Assembly: GCA_001687465.1 (NCBI GenBank)
Contig: LVLI01000652.1
Coordinates: 1 to 34,771, forward strand
Direction of reading: 5' to 3'
From: Halocafeteria seosinensis
Lineage: Eukaryota > Sar > Bigyra > Bicosoecida
DNA length: 34,771 bases
Position numbers and translations under genes: made by a program. The notes beneath the pieces are model-generated. The model was not told the DNA's origin, did no database searches, and saw only the letters and a list, made by a program, of their open reading frames with translations. Position 1 is the first letter of the stretch. The number at the start of each line of letters is the position of its first letter. This document shows positions 9,729 through 21,700 of the stretch, one piece after another.

Positions 9729-12700
9729 ATGGACGATCATACCAACAATGCTGCTTTGGGGGATGCTAATGCTGCCGCTGCCGCTGGCGGCACTGGTACT
9801 ACCACTGACAGTACAGGGAGAGGAGGACGAGCTCGGGCGAACACGACACTAAGTGCTCACGGGATTCCTGATACGGGTCTCTCTATGGCTTCCCTGGAGG
9901 AAGTCAAGGAATTTCGTACCATCCTAAAACAGAGTCCCGCGAACATCAAAGAGGGGCAAGGAGATATATTTGCATCCGTTTTATCCAGATTAGGTGACAC
10001 AGGCTTGCTTCGGAAACTGACAGCTCCGGTTTCCGTTGGGAAGTTTTTCAAAGCAGCACCTGTAACTAGTCTGTCAGAGCACACTTCTCAGAATATCCTC
10101 AAACAGGTCACACTGAAAGACGAATCTTTCGAAGCTTCTTTGGCTGCCGGTGTAGTAGAACACTGTCAGTCATCAAACCTTCGAGAAACGTTGGCTCACT
10201 ATTCCCGGAAGCTTGTTAGATACGCGTTGCTAAGCCCAAAGGAAACGTCCAACTTGATCGAGAGGCAAGTTGCTCTTTTACAGTATATGCATAACTTGGT
10301 ATCATCTAAGCGTGAGAAGGGTGCCACGTCGACGAAAGTTATACCTACCTCAGCTGAATCCTCCTCTGCATCTGCAACCGGGACGTCTCCAGCGTTGAGC
10401 ACCCGCTCCCGAACACGAGGTGCAGATGTCAGCGCACCGTCGGAGGAGGGCGTAAAAACGGAGGAAGCAAACACTGATGCAAGTGTATCTGTGGCTGACA
10501 AGGTTCCCAAAGGAGCAAGAGTGGTTCCTGACCACAACTATAGACCCGAGACACTCTCGCCCGGGACCCTCGTGGTTCGCGGTAAGGATTGGAACCCAAC
10601 GGACGAGGCTGACGGAGGTCTAGGATACGGCGAGGTGGTGGAGATGACGAACTGGAACGATGAAGAGAATAAGGGTGTTGTGGTGAAGTGGCATCACTCT
10701 GGGGAGGGTCAGCCGACGACCAAGTCGTACCGTTGGGGTGCTCAATCGGTCTCTGGGCGGCCTCTGTATGAAGTCGCCGTTGCAGAAATTCTACCTCCAG
10801 TTGAACCATCAGATTGGCAGGATGATATTTGTGCCTGGTTTTGTAAGAACGAGCTGCAGCCGACCACTCCAGGTGAAAAAGAAGAATCGCAAACCAGTGG
10901 TATTACCGCCGAAAAGCTCATTGATGCATTGGCGTTTGCAAGCCGCTCCTGCTCGTCTGGGGCATCGAGACATAGTAGTGTGTCTGGGCAATCTGCCACT
11001 GATACCCTGACTTCTCTAAAGGGGTTTCGTTGGGAGAGGAAAAGAAAGCGGAATGACAACGGTGATGGTGGAACTCCGAACCGCCGGAATCGCTCGAAGC
11101 GTCGCCCAAAACACTCAGACGAAGGTGATCATATTAGCTCTCATCCTGCGACGTTTGAGAGCTCTTCCGGACCCTTCCAAGCTCCTAGCGAAAGTGTCTT
11201 CCACACCACCGTAAAGGGTATATTTGACAAAGTAATTGAGAAGTTTCTAGCCGAAAATGGGGGTGAGAAATGGAATCCTCAAGGAGAAGTCGAAATTTCT
11301 GACGAGCTACAAGAAGTGAGCTGTGCAGGCTGGCTGTCGTATCTGCGGTTGTTACAGCGACACCTGTTGGAAAACTTAATCGGGTCATTACAGACAAGTG
11401 ACTCACATGCAAGTGCTTTGGGATCGTTCAACGTTGCTTTAACCCCCTGGATCCAATGGTGGCATCTTCTCGTAGACACTTTGTCGATACTGACAGAACA
11501 TGTAGATCAAACTGTGACTGGGTATATGAAGCAGGCTGAGATTGAGGTCGGAAAATTGGATGGAGAATTCACTGAGCAACAGTTCCAATCTGTTTTAAAG
11601 CATTTGGAGAATAGCATGGGTGTATTGTCGAATTTATTTGAAACGGGAATCACAGACATGCTACACCCTTCTATAACCGTATTATCCCTTGGCACCGGTC
11701 TAGCTTCTCCGCCTGAAATTCGGCACAAGCGTGTGCAGCCTCATGATACTGGCAGTGTAGTTTCTGAAGTGGAAACTACCTTGTCGACGCTTTCATTCAG
11801 GGGAATGAAGTGCCTTCAGTTTTGCATAAGCAGTTTTGTCGAGTTCCCCAAGCTACTGAAAGGGTGGTTTAAATTACATGAGGGTGCTAACAAAATGCGA
11901 GAATGTTTAGTATCCCTAGGAAAGGTGTTGTCTTCCCGCAACTCGAATGGAGCGGACTCTTGTGAGTCTGATACTAGCGCTTCGAAGCTAGCCGAGCGTC
12001 TGGTATACTCTGGCTCAGTGTTAGACCACTTGGCAGAGGACGTGAGCTCCTTGTCTGGTGTTGCGAAGTCTGGCCAAAAACCGGAAGGGCTTGGGGATGT
12101 TTCAAGAGAGGTTAACGAGTTAGACAACGAAGAAAATTGGGGAAACATGGTTGATGTTTTATGCCACGGATTGCTTTCGGATACAGTTACTAGCAGATTC
12201 GCCTCCACAGTTCCGCAGGTCTTCCATCTGAGGTCAGCCGTTGACAAAACGGCTGCTGCGTTGTCGCACACCGCTGGAAGACTTGGACATGTACTGGTCA
12301 CTTCTGTGCCGCATCATCAGGTGGAGGATCAATCGGAAACGAAGGCTTGGTTGAGAAGCTGCGTCGTTTCTGGTGGCTTACAAGGGGGTGACATGAGTCG
12401 TTCAGATGCTCTGAACTCGTGGCTGCAACCGTTGCTAGATGCCTCTACGTTAGGCTGTGCGGACTGGTTCTGGGGTAGATGGCAAAATTGCGACTTACAT
12501 CGGAAACGGGATGATCTTCAAAGTTCGACTGATTACTCCTCTCTCCCTGAACAAAAGCTCTCGTGCGCCTTACCTCTAGCGTTTAAGCCTCCTGCGCTAT
12601 CACGGGAGGAGTCGCGTAAGCTTGCGGCAATTGGACGCAGCAATGTCAAGGCTCCTTTGCAAGTATCCGAAATCTCCAGGCTATCCCCGTCTAAGTTGAT

Positions 12701-15700
12701 TGAAGCATTTAAACAATCGAGGAAAGTTAGCGTACCCTTACCAGAGAGTATACAGGAGGAATTATCGGTTAAGCTAATGGAAGTGCCCCTGGTCTCGGTC
12801 GCGGGCCTGTGGATGGACAGTCATCTTGGTGGAGCGTTGTCAGGGATAGCTAAACGGAGGGCACGTTCCCGTGCTGTCGAAGGCTGGGATGGTGTTTCGG
12901 TCCCACTACTTTCTGAGTACGCTACACCGTTCCCCGAGACAGAGTCGGTGTTCCTTGCTTCCCTTTTGCATCATGTTTCCGCACTTAGTACTGTCGCTTC
13001 AACTGATCGCGATTCTATAATGGGTGTGCCAGAGGAAATGTTGCAGGGCATTTCCTCTGTTCTAAGGGTCATATCAGAACAGCCAGGGGAATTGCTTTCT
13101 TTGTACACGGATCACAAAGGTCCGAAGAATATGAACTCGCCTCAAGTGGAGGCTAGTTTACATCATGTGCGACACAACACTGTTACTCCTTCGGCTGCTA
13201 TCCAGGCGGCGGAAAGATGCTTGACAAGTCTCCGGGGCTACTTATGGTCCCAAAGGGACTATGCCAAGTCCGGCATGCTAGAAAAATCGAATGAAGTGAG
13301 CCTAGATGAACCAGTTGCGGCATCGAAGCCTAAACCTAGCTCCCGAAGCGCTGCTGCGCCAAGTAGTGAAACAGCCTCAGGCAATGCTCGGCATCGGCGG
13401 CGTGGTAGGTCTGGCAGCAGCCAACAGCAGGAGCGTCCAAATTCGTCGTCCTCTCGGAGCAAACAGTCAGACGCTGCCCCTAAGTTGTTGAAGATCGAAG
13501 CGCCTACCTCCATGGCCGAAGTGTGTGATTCCATCCAGGAAAGATGCTTTTTTATGTTGTCAATTTCTCCCGCTCGCAGAAGTGCGGTTGGTTATACTGA
13601 AAATGACGCCCCCATGGGAGAGACCAGTACACCACACGCAGGGAAATCAATGAAGCCCAAAAGAGTAGAGTTGACACCTCTATTGTCCAGGTGGAAGTCC
13701 CAAGATGACGCGAGTAAGGTTATGATGATGAGTTCCCACCAGCAAAGTCAAGGCTCGACTGAACCACCGCCTCTGTCCCTAGACAGTGCGCAAGTCAACG
13801 TTTCGAGCGAGTCTCGCAGTGCCAAGATGCACGATCGCACTTCCGGGGAGAGTGTGTCGTGTGGTGCCGTACCTCATATTGGGAAGAACCGTCTTTCCTG
13901 GATTTCGTCTATGTGTTATACCTGCCTAAACTATGCGAAGTACGGACATAATGTTCCCCCGCGTTTGCTTTTGCCCCTCTTGTTTGTACGACAAATCCGG
14001 GCGGCTGTCCGATCTTACGGGCTAACGCTGTGGGCTTCAGTGTTGCGCACTATCATGGGTGTTGATGAGTCAAGGGAGCCTCTTGGATCTGGGTCTGTCA
14101 GCGATGCCTTCGGTGTGGAAGCTTCGCAACCCGCTGCAACTGTCGAAACGCGCTGGTTCTCTGGAAAGGCGGATCGATTACGCATAGTACGAGAAGCTCT
14201 TCTTCCGGCCAGGGACTCGCTGGGTGATTCCCACAGGTATTGTGCTAGAGGAGGCCCGTCTAATGCAATCCAGGAATCCGTGCGGATGAAGCACAATTAT
14301 TTGAACAATTTAGAAGGAGTTTCTGATGATTCCCTTCGGCTCGTGCAAAGCGCTTGGGCTGATATGTACGTGGGGGTTTCTGCAATTCTGGCAGTCTCAG
14401 CTCATGTAGGCGATTCCCTAACGGGTGCCATCTGCTTATGGTGCTGGAGTGTAGACCTTCTCCGCGGAGACCATGAAATGCTTTCTCGAAGTGGAGTATT
14501 GAAACTCATTTCCGATCTGGCGTCTGCAAATAAAGAATCTGATAGCGAAGTGGAGACCACAGCGCTCTTGTCTCCGATTGCCGATGGTGAGTCGGGCGGT
14601 GGGCAAGCTAGCGGACAAGCTACCAACAACCAACGTCAGGACCCTGGTCCAGAATTGCCTCCACTGGACGAAAGCTGGAGCATGATGGATCGTGAAGCTG
14701 TTGGTGTGGCGCTGGAGAGTGGTGCCATGCAGGTTCAACAAGTGGTTGACCACATTAAAGGGTTCGTGAATACACGTTTAGGAAGGTCGAACAGACTACA
14801 TGAAATAGGTAGTGAGGCCCAGGCGGACATGTTTCAATCGACTGTCGATGAATTGACCGCCATCCAACAGTTCTGGATTAGTAGGCAGATGTGGCGACCT
14901 GCTAGGGAGCTCTCTAACACTTTTAGCGCGAATACAATGATTCCAATGTTCCAAGAATTTACAGAAGCAGTTGAAGAAACGGAGGTACAAGAAGCTCAGC
15001 GTGCATCAAGAGACTCTGCAGATGTCCAAATGGAGGGTACGGAGAACGCGGAGGAAGCGCCAGTAGATGAGGAAAAAAAGCAGCGAGAGGAGAAGGCACA
15101 AAAAATGCGAGAAAAAGTTGAGAAGATCCACCAGTTGCTGAACAAATCATGGGTACTAGAAAATGATTTCCTCCGTGGTGCTGCGAGTGAACTTTACCGC
15201 TTCCTCATCTGTTCGGTAGTCGGTGGTCGCCGCAACGCCGATGCTGGGGATTCTCATTCTATTTTTGAGCAGCCGTCGAACGTTACCGGACTCAAACTTA
15301 ACCTGACTTCAAGACATAAGGCAGTGTTGGAAGATGCTCCACCTTCTTCGGCTGCTGCCCTTTCGGTGTACTCCGAGGCAGCCGCCTCCACAGTTAGCAG
15401 GCATTGTTCTGCAGGCGAAGAAATCGGCGGAGCCAACTCTTCGTACTGGACCCGCTGGTTGCGTGAAACGGTTGTGGACTGGGTGACGAAGCAGATTCAT
15501 TTTGCGTGCTCAAAATTAAGTGAGCATGTATGTGAGGATTTAGATAACATTCCAGATATGATGGTCGCCCTTCGGCGATGGGAGAGGTTTGAGAGGATCG
15601 TTCACGAGCACATGGTGTGGCTTGCAGCTGTGCGGAACACTACTGAGGTAAAGCAGTGGTTCCACCCGACTTCTGCCGAAACTGGCGGGAAACGCTCTCC

Positions 15701-18700
15701 TGGGGGATTTTCACACCTATGTTGGAGAGTATTTCGTTTTGGGTCACTTCGTCTTCAACAATTGTCTACTGTGCTACTCGCAGACATCTTGCCGTACCAG
15801 AACCCGGCCGCAGCAACGAGTGCTCTCATTGGGAGCTCTAGGTGGTCCTCCAATACCAGCGGATCGCATGCGGACGCGAGGACTGTTCCTCTATTTCTCC
15901 TCTCACTCATTGGCAGTATGGTATCCTTTAAGTATTCTAAATTCCGACAAGGACGACTAAAAGCTTCGATACCCGTTGTCGACTTCCAATCGATTGACGA
16001 GCTTCTTGGCTTGAACCTATCTTCTGGTGGTAATAAAGATTCCCTAACAGTGTCTGTGATGGGTGGATATCGTTGTGGCCACCATGTCATGTCTTTAGCA
16101 TCATTGTCGGTGTCGTTGCTTCGGGCTCTAATCGTTGGTAGCCTTCGGTGGGAAAGGGCGTGCGAGGGGCTATTCGGTAGCATCTTTGAGTGTTTCAATC
16201 AAAGCTCGGGACATGTGTTAGATGATAAAACTGCTAAAAGTGAGACTTTGATGCGTCTTACATATGGTGCTACAGCCGTTCTTGGTGGATTCACTGAGAT
16301 TTTGCGTCCTGGTATAAGAGCGATTCCTGCATCTGCGTGGAAGGCTGGCGCCGAAGCCGGTCTATGGTCGTCACAGAATCTAGCCAAACACTACTCGTGC
16401 CGCGTAGTGAAGTTCGAGCGCGGAAATAATAACGCATGGGTGTTGTATCCTCCAGCGTCTGAGAGTGGTCAAGCCCGATCGGAGGGTGAAGTATCAACTC
16501 CAGCAATTGACACGGGACTTGTTTCCGGGTTTCATACTATGCATCCTGGTTTGGAATCTCGAAAAGTCGCATCCTCAAGTCTCACGCCATTGGACAACCC
16601 GCGCCTATCACCCGAGCAGGTTTCTCGTTTCATAAATCCTACTCTCGGGGTCGAAAAGAGTAGTTACTTGCAGTTCATTTACCAAGTATTGTCAATGGCA
16701 GCCGAAGTAGAAGTGAAGTCTGTTGAAGAGCGGGAGAAGGTTACCGAGCAAGCTCCTTCAAGTTCCCAAATACCTTCCAACAGTTTCCGAGTAACCAAGT
16801 GTGGACAGCTTGAGGAAACTGTTGAGCTGAAGCACGCCGAAAACCAGCATCGGCTGGCTCTATTAATTGCTTGTGCGTCCCGAGCTATTGAATCGTGGAT
16901 AAGTGAGGAACCCTCCGGGTATCCTGTCACTACCGCAGTAGTGAATCATCACACGCAGAACGCCCGGAACCGGTCGTTGCTATCTGTCCTTGTTGACCTT
17001 TCTGCCCGACCTCTTCCCCAATATCGTCTCACACTGCCTCGCCATATTGTTGCTAAAGGCAATATTTGCCTTGAGAGGCTGCTAGACATATCCATAGGTG
17101 ATTCTGCTGTAGGGTATCCAGCTGGTAAGTCCCAGAGCTCATCGAGCAGTGGCGACTATGATCCCGCACTGATAGCCCGGCAAGCTGCTGCAAACGAGAT
17201 CTCATTAATGGGGTTTGATTATGACCTCGCACTTAAGGGGTTAGAAATTAAAGGAGACGATAAGTCCCGTGTCGTCGAATGGTTCCTCAGTGGAGAGGCT
17301 GAGGCATTCAAGAGTGGCGGTGGCTTGGAAGAGTCTTCCAAAGAGACAGAGAATGACCTTAGATACGAAAATGCTCGCAACTTGGCAGTGATGGTTGGAA
17401 AACCACCTCGCCTGTGCATGAAAGCTCTGGAGCTGTGCGGCGACGATCAAAACTCAGCGCTGAATTGGATAATGGACTATGGCGATACTTTTATGCCTGG
17501 TCTCAGTGAAGAACTTCAGACTATTGATTCTAACGAGCTTGAGGAACACCAAAACCGGCTTCTTGGCAATGTAGATGATCGTGCAGTATTGCACGACCTT
17601 GGGCTAGATTCTGGCGGTGGGGCCACTCGGCAGACGATGCAGCAGTTTGACGATATGGACGAAAATGAAAGCGACGGTGAAGAATTGGCGAGTCATGGGT
17701 TTGATAGCGAGTCAGAAGACGATGTTGGGGAGGATGCTCCATTGGAAGATTACGATGATGAAGAGCATGCGTATGGGGACGAAGCAGAAGACGAAGAAGA
17801 AGAGGAGGAGGACGATGAGGAGGAGGAACACAGTGGAGATGAGATGATGGCGAACGAAGGAGATGAGGATGACGGACTAGGGCGCAACATTTGGCTCGCT
17901 GGTTCACCCGGTGTCAGACTTGCCAGGAACGAAGAAACTGCGGAAGAAGACAGAGATGAAGAATTCCAGCATGAAGATGTGGAAGAACACGACGAAGAAG
18001 AAATGGAAGAAGCTGGAGGAGCAGACGGTGGTGCCGGATCCATGTCCCGTCTAATGGACCAGCTGCAGGCTCTTCGTGAAATAACTAGAAACAATTCGAA
18101 TAGGGAGAGACAATGGGCGCCTGCTGTATGGGCGCAAGGTGGCGATGAAGATGATACCGCGGGTGGTCAGTGGGAAACGGAAGCAGGAAACCAAGAAGAA
18201 CGCCGTGAACAGGGTGCTGAAGGTGATATTTCGGCAACTCTTCCTTCATTGCTCTTTCGTCGTGTCACGGCGGCTGTAGGTGGTCGCCCAGGTGAAACGA
18301 TGCGTGATTCCTCTACGATAACAGGGCGAGGAGTTGACGTTCGTCGATTTATGCAGGAATTTCTTGGTGGTGATGCAAGTCTTGGTACTGGTGATGTAGG
18401 ATCTTATAGAGGAACCTCATCCGATGTGCAACGCCAACGTCATGATGCCTTCACAGTTGATGACGAGTTCCTAGGTGATACGTTTTTGTGTCGCGCACAT
18501 CAGTGCCTTGCACCACAGGCTGGCGGATGTGACGAAGTTCAATACCGCCGACCGGCAAGTGTTGAGAAATTAGGCGAAGCCCGGACGGCCCGCATATCGA
18601 AGGACCTGGAAGTAACACCGTGTACTCTGACTGGCTTTGTTGCGTGCCTCTTCAGTGCCCAGCGCCATGATGATGTCTCAATAAATTCCCAGTGGAGGGT

Positions 18701-21700
18701 CCAAGCGGAAACAGGTGTCATTTTGGGAAGTGTAAGGGATGGCGCGAATCCGCATCTGCTGATAGCGGTCAACTGCCTCCACACCGGAAGTGTAAAGTAC
18801 CGGATTGCTTCGCGGAAGCAAATACGCCTGCATGCCTCAATATTCGGTGTGGAAATCAATTCCGATGATCAAAATTGCGCATTGCCAGTGAACAGTGTGA
18901 GTCTAGCCACACAGATGTCTTGCACGCTGCTGTCGAGCAGGCGAGCTTTGATTAACACCATACTTCAATGGCCCTCAGAAGGCGCGTCTGGAAGCGCCTC
19001 GTGGCGACAGTTTATTAACCGTGATTGTTTGTTAAATCTTACCAGATATACTGTGGCCACTGAGGATTGCCTATCTTCTGCTGAAACAGGGTCTGAAAGT
19101 TCAAAGGGAACCAGTGGCTCGGCATTACTGGATAAGATTGGTGCTGGGGTGGCTGTCGGCAGGGGCGGGAAGCTCTGTTTACCTTTGGGTGCCCCTTGTG
19201 TCGGTGCTGTTCTTCTGTTGTTGCGTGAATGGATGTTATGGGAAGGGTCGCAGAGATCCGGAGAGCTTACTTCCCTGTTAGTTGACAATGTTGCTACGAA
19301 TATTGCTTCTGCAACCACTCCGCACGCTTCCGAGGAAAAACCAGTCATAAGAGAATCTCTGCATCCCCACTTTAATCAGTGTGAAGTTCACGATAAAGTT
19401 ACGATACCAGGTGCAAGAGCTTTGTGGGTGACATTCGACCCGAGAAGTCAGCTTGGAATAGGAGGTGGAATGATGTCAAGGGCCCGTCTTCGGTTTCAAG
19501 ACGGACGCACCGGTGATTCCGGTACTCTCGAGTTTGGTGGGGATTCCCGTGAACTACGCCCGTTCGTTGTTCACGGAGACACGCTTTCTTACAGGTTTTC
19601 GACAAGGCACAACCTCTCAGACTCTGGCTGGGGCTATCGTATGATCATTTCCCCTATGCAAGGCTTGGCTTGGAGAAATGAGGTATCAATATGGCGAAGT
19701 GAGCCCAGTTTGGAATGGGCCTGTTGGTTAATGGAATTTCTTCTTAGGCATTCTGTTTCTGACAGCGATGAACACAGCCAAGTTTCTAGCTCCGCTTCAA
19801 GTGGTTTCGCCGCTAGTGATGAGGAGAGTATCATTGTGCCGCGACAGCAGCGTTCCCAGCTCTACAGTGGGAAAGTGTTCCAGGCCCTAGTGCGGTATCT
19901 CCAGTCGCGAGGTACTCCCTTCAAACACCGCGTGATCCAATTAGTCTCACAGATCCTTCGCCGAACAAATATGTTTCCTGAAGGGGATGTTCCCGACTTT
20001 TCTCTTCTACGTGGAATGGAAAAGACTGTGATGGAGACATGCAGAAACTATTTGAGAGAACCTGCGCAAACCCCCAGACCGGGGCTGTTGAGTCTGGTGG
20101 AACTGCTTACTACTGCTAGAAGCGCTGAGAGGGCAATTTCTGAGAAGGAGCAGGGAAAGGGGGATATCCAGAGAACCGCGACTTCTCTTCTTAATGAATC
20201 TGGAGAGCAGAGCTCCCTCATAGACGTTGATAGCGCGGTCTCAGTTTTAAGGACATTTCCGTCATGGTTAAGGCACCACTTCACCACGTTTGGAGAGAGT
20301 GAACTTAGCCTCCCCGATGAAAGTGACAGGGGCATCGCCGCTCGACCTGTCCAGTTTGTACTCCTCGAGACACATGACTTACTCGTAGCCCTTCATTCCC
20401 AGATGCTATGTTACATGGAAGAGCGCAAGGCATCTGGAACATTTTGTTTACCACCTCCGCTGCTAGCTCGGGCTGTTGTCTCCGCTGGTTGGGCAACCGG
20501 GCCGGAGGATATTACTCCAGCGATGCTATTGCGAGCTGCGAAGTCTCTAGGCTCTTGGAGTCCTGTTCAAGACGATCAGCTTGTTCAGTGGACTACCACC
20601 ATTACAAGTCCTGGGCGGCGTGCGAAGAAGACTGAAGTTGAGCAAACGTATGCAAATAGCGAATACGATTTTGATCCTTGTAGGGTAGGTTCTGCTCGGT
20701 CACCGCTGGAACTCCAGCCCAAAACACTGAAGATGCGTAGTCCAACAAGTGTCGCCCCTCCTGATAAGAAGAAGAAGCGTTTTAAACACCCTGCCCCCGG
20801 GTTACCAGACGATACTGTTGTGTTCCCGTCCATTTCAGGTGACCATGTGTCTACTTCGGATCTTCGTCTGCGTTTCGCAGTTATACAGATGCTCAACAAG
20901 CGGCTGAACCATGTATGCCCTCTAATCGATACGGTTCCGTCAGATACGGGTTCCAGCAACACTGATTCCCGAATCGACCAGTCCGAATATTCTAGCACGC
21001 AGTCACTGGGTCAGCGCTTACGAGAATCAGCTCATTTAGTTTTTATAGACGTAAAACTACAGGTGCTAGACAAGGCAGTTAAGAGCACATGGACACCACG
21101 GCGCGGTAGCGGCTTCCGGGTCCGTATTGATAATAACGCAGCCTTTGTATCGCGAGATAAAGCCGTTCATGACGAGAGTGGTGAAGCACGGAGCATTACC
21201 CAAAGCAAATGTCTATTTGTGCAGTTATACCAAGGCCTCCATAAATCGGCCTCCAATACCCTTCGCAATTCTCCAGAATCAGAAGGTGGTACAGAGAGTG
21301 CCGCTGTAGGTCGAGTGCTGGCTCGGGGATTGCGAGCTCATTTGGACCCGAGGGAAAGTTTATTCAAGGTAGAGTACACCGGTGAAGATGGAATGGACTG
21401 GGGAGGTCTTTATAGGGATTGTCTCACTCGAGCACTGGACGATCTTTTCCCCAGTTCGATCGACAGCTCTCTCCCTGGGAGCAGCCGTGTTCCCGTTCCC
21501 AGCGTTGACTTGTTTATCCCGTGTCCCAACCAGATGAAGGGTGCGGGAGAAAATACAGACAAATGGGTTCCCAATGCCTCACATACCTCTCCGTTGGCGT
21601 TGTCGATGTTTAGGTTTGTTGGACGACTCATGGGGATCGCGTTGAGGCACAAGTCGTACTTGCCTTTTGATGTTGCACCTTTGATTTGGGCGCGGATTAT

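Noticed and set aside
17530-18094. Antisense frames rich in His/Pro or Ser opposite the HECT gene
   Set aside because: They mirror the acidic low-complexity tract on the plus strand.
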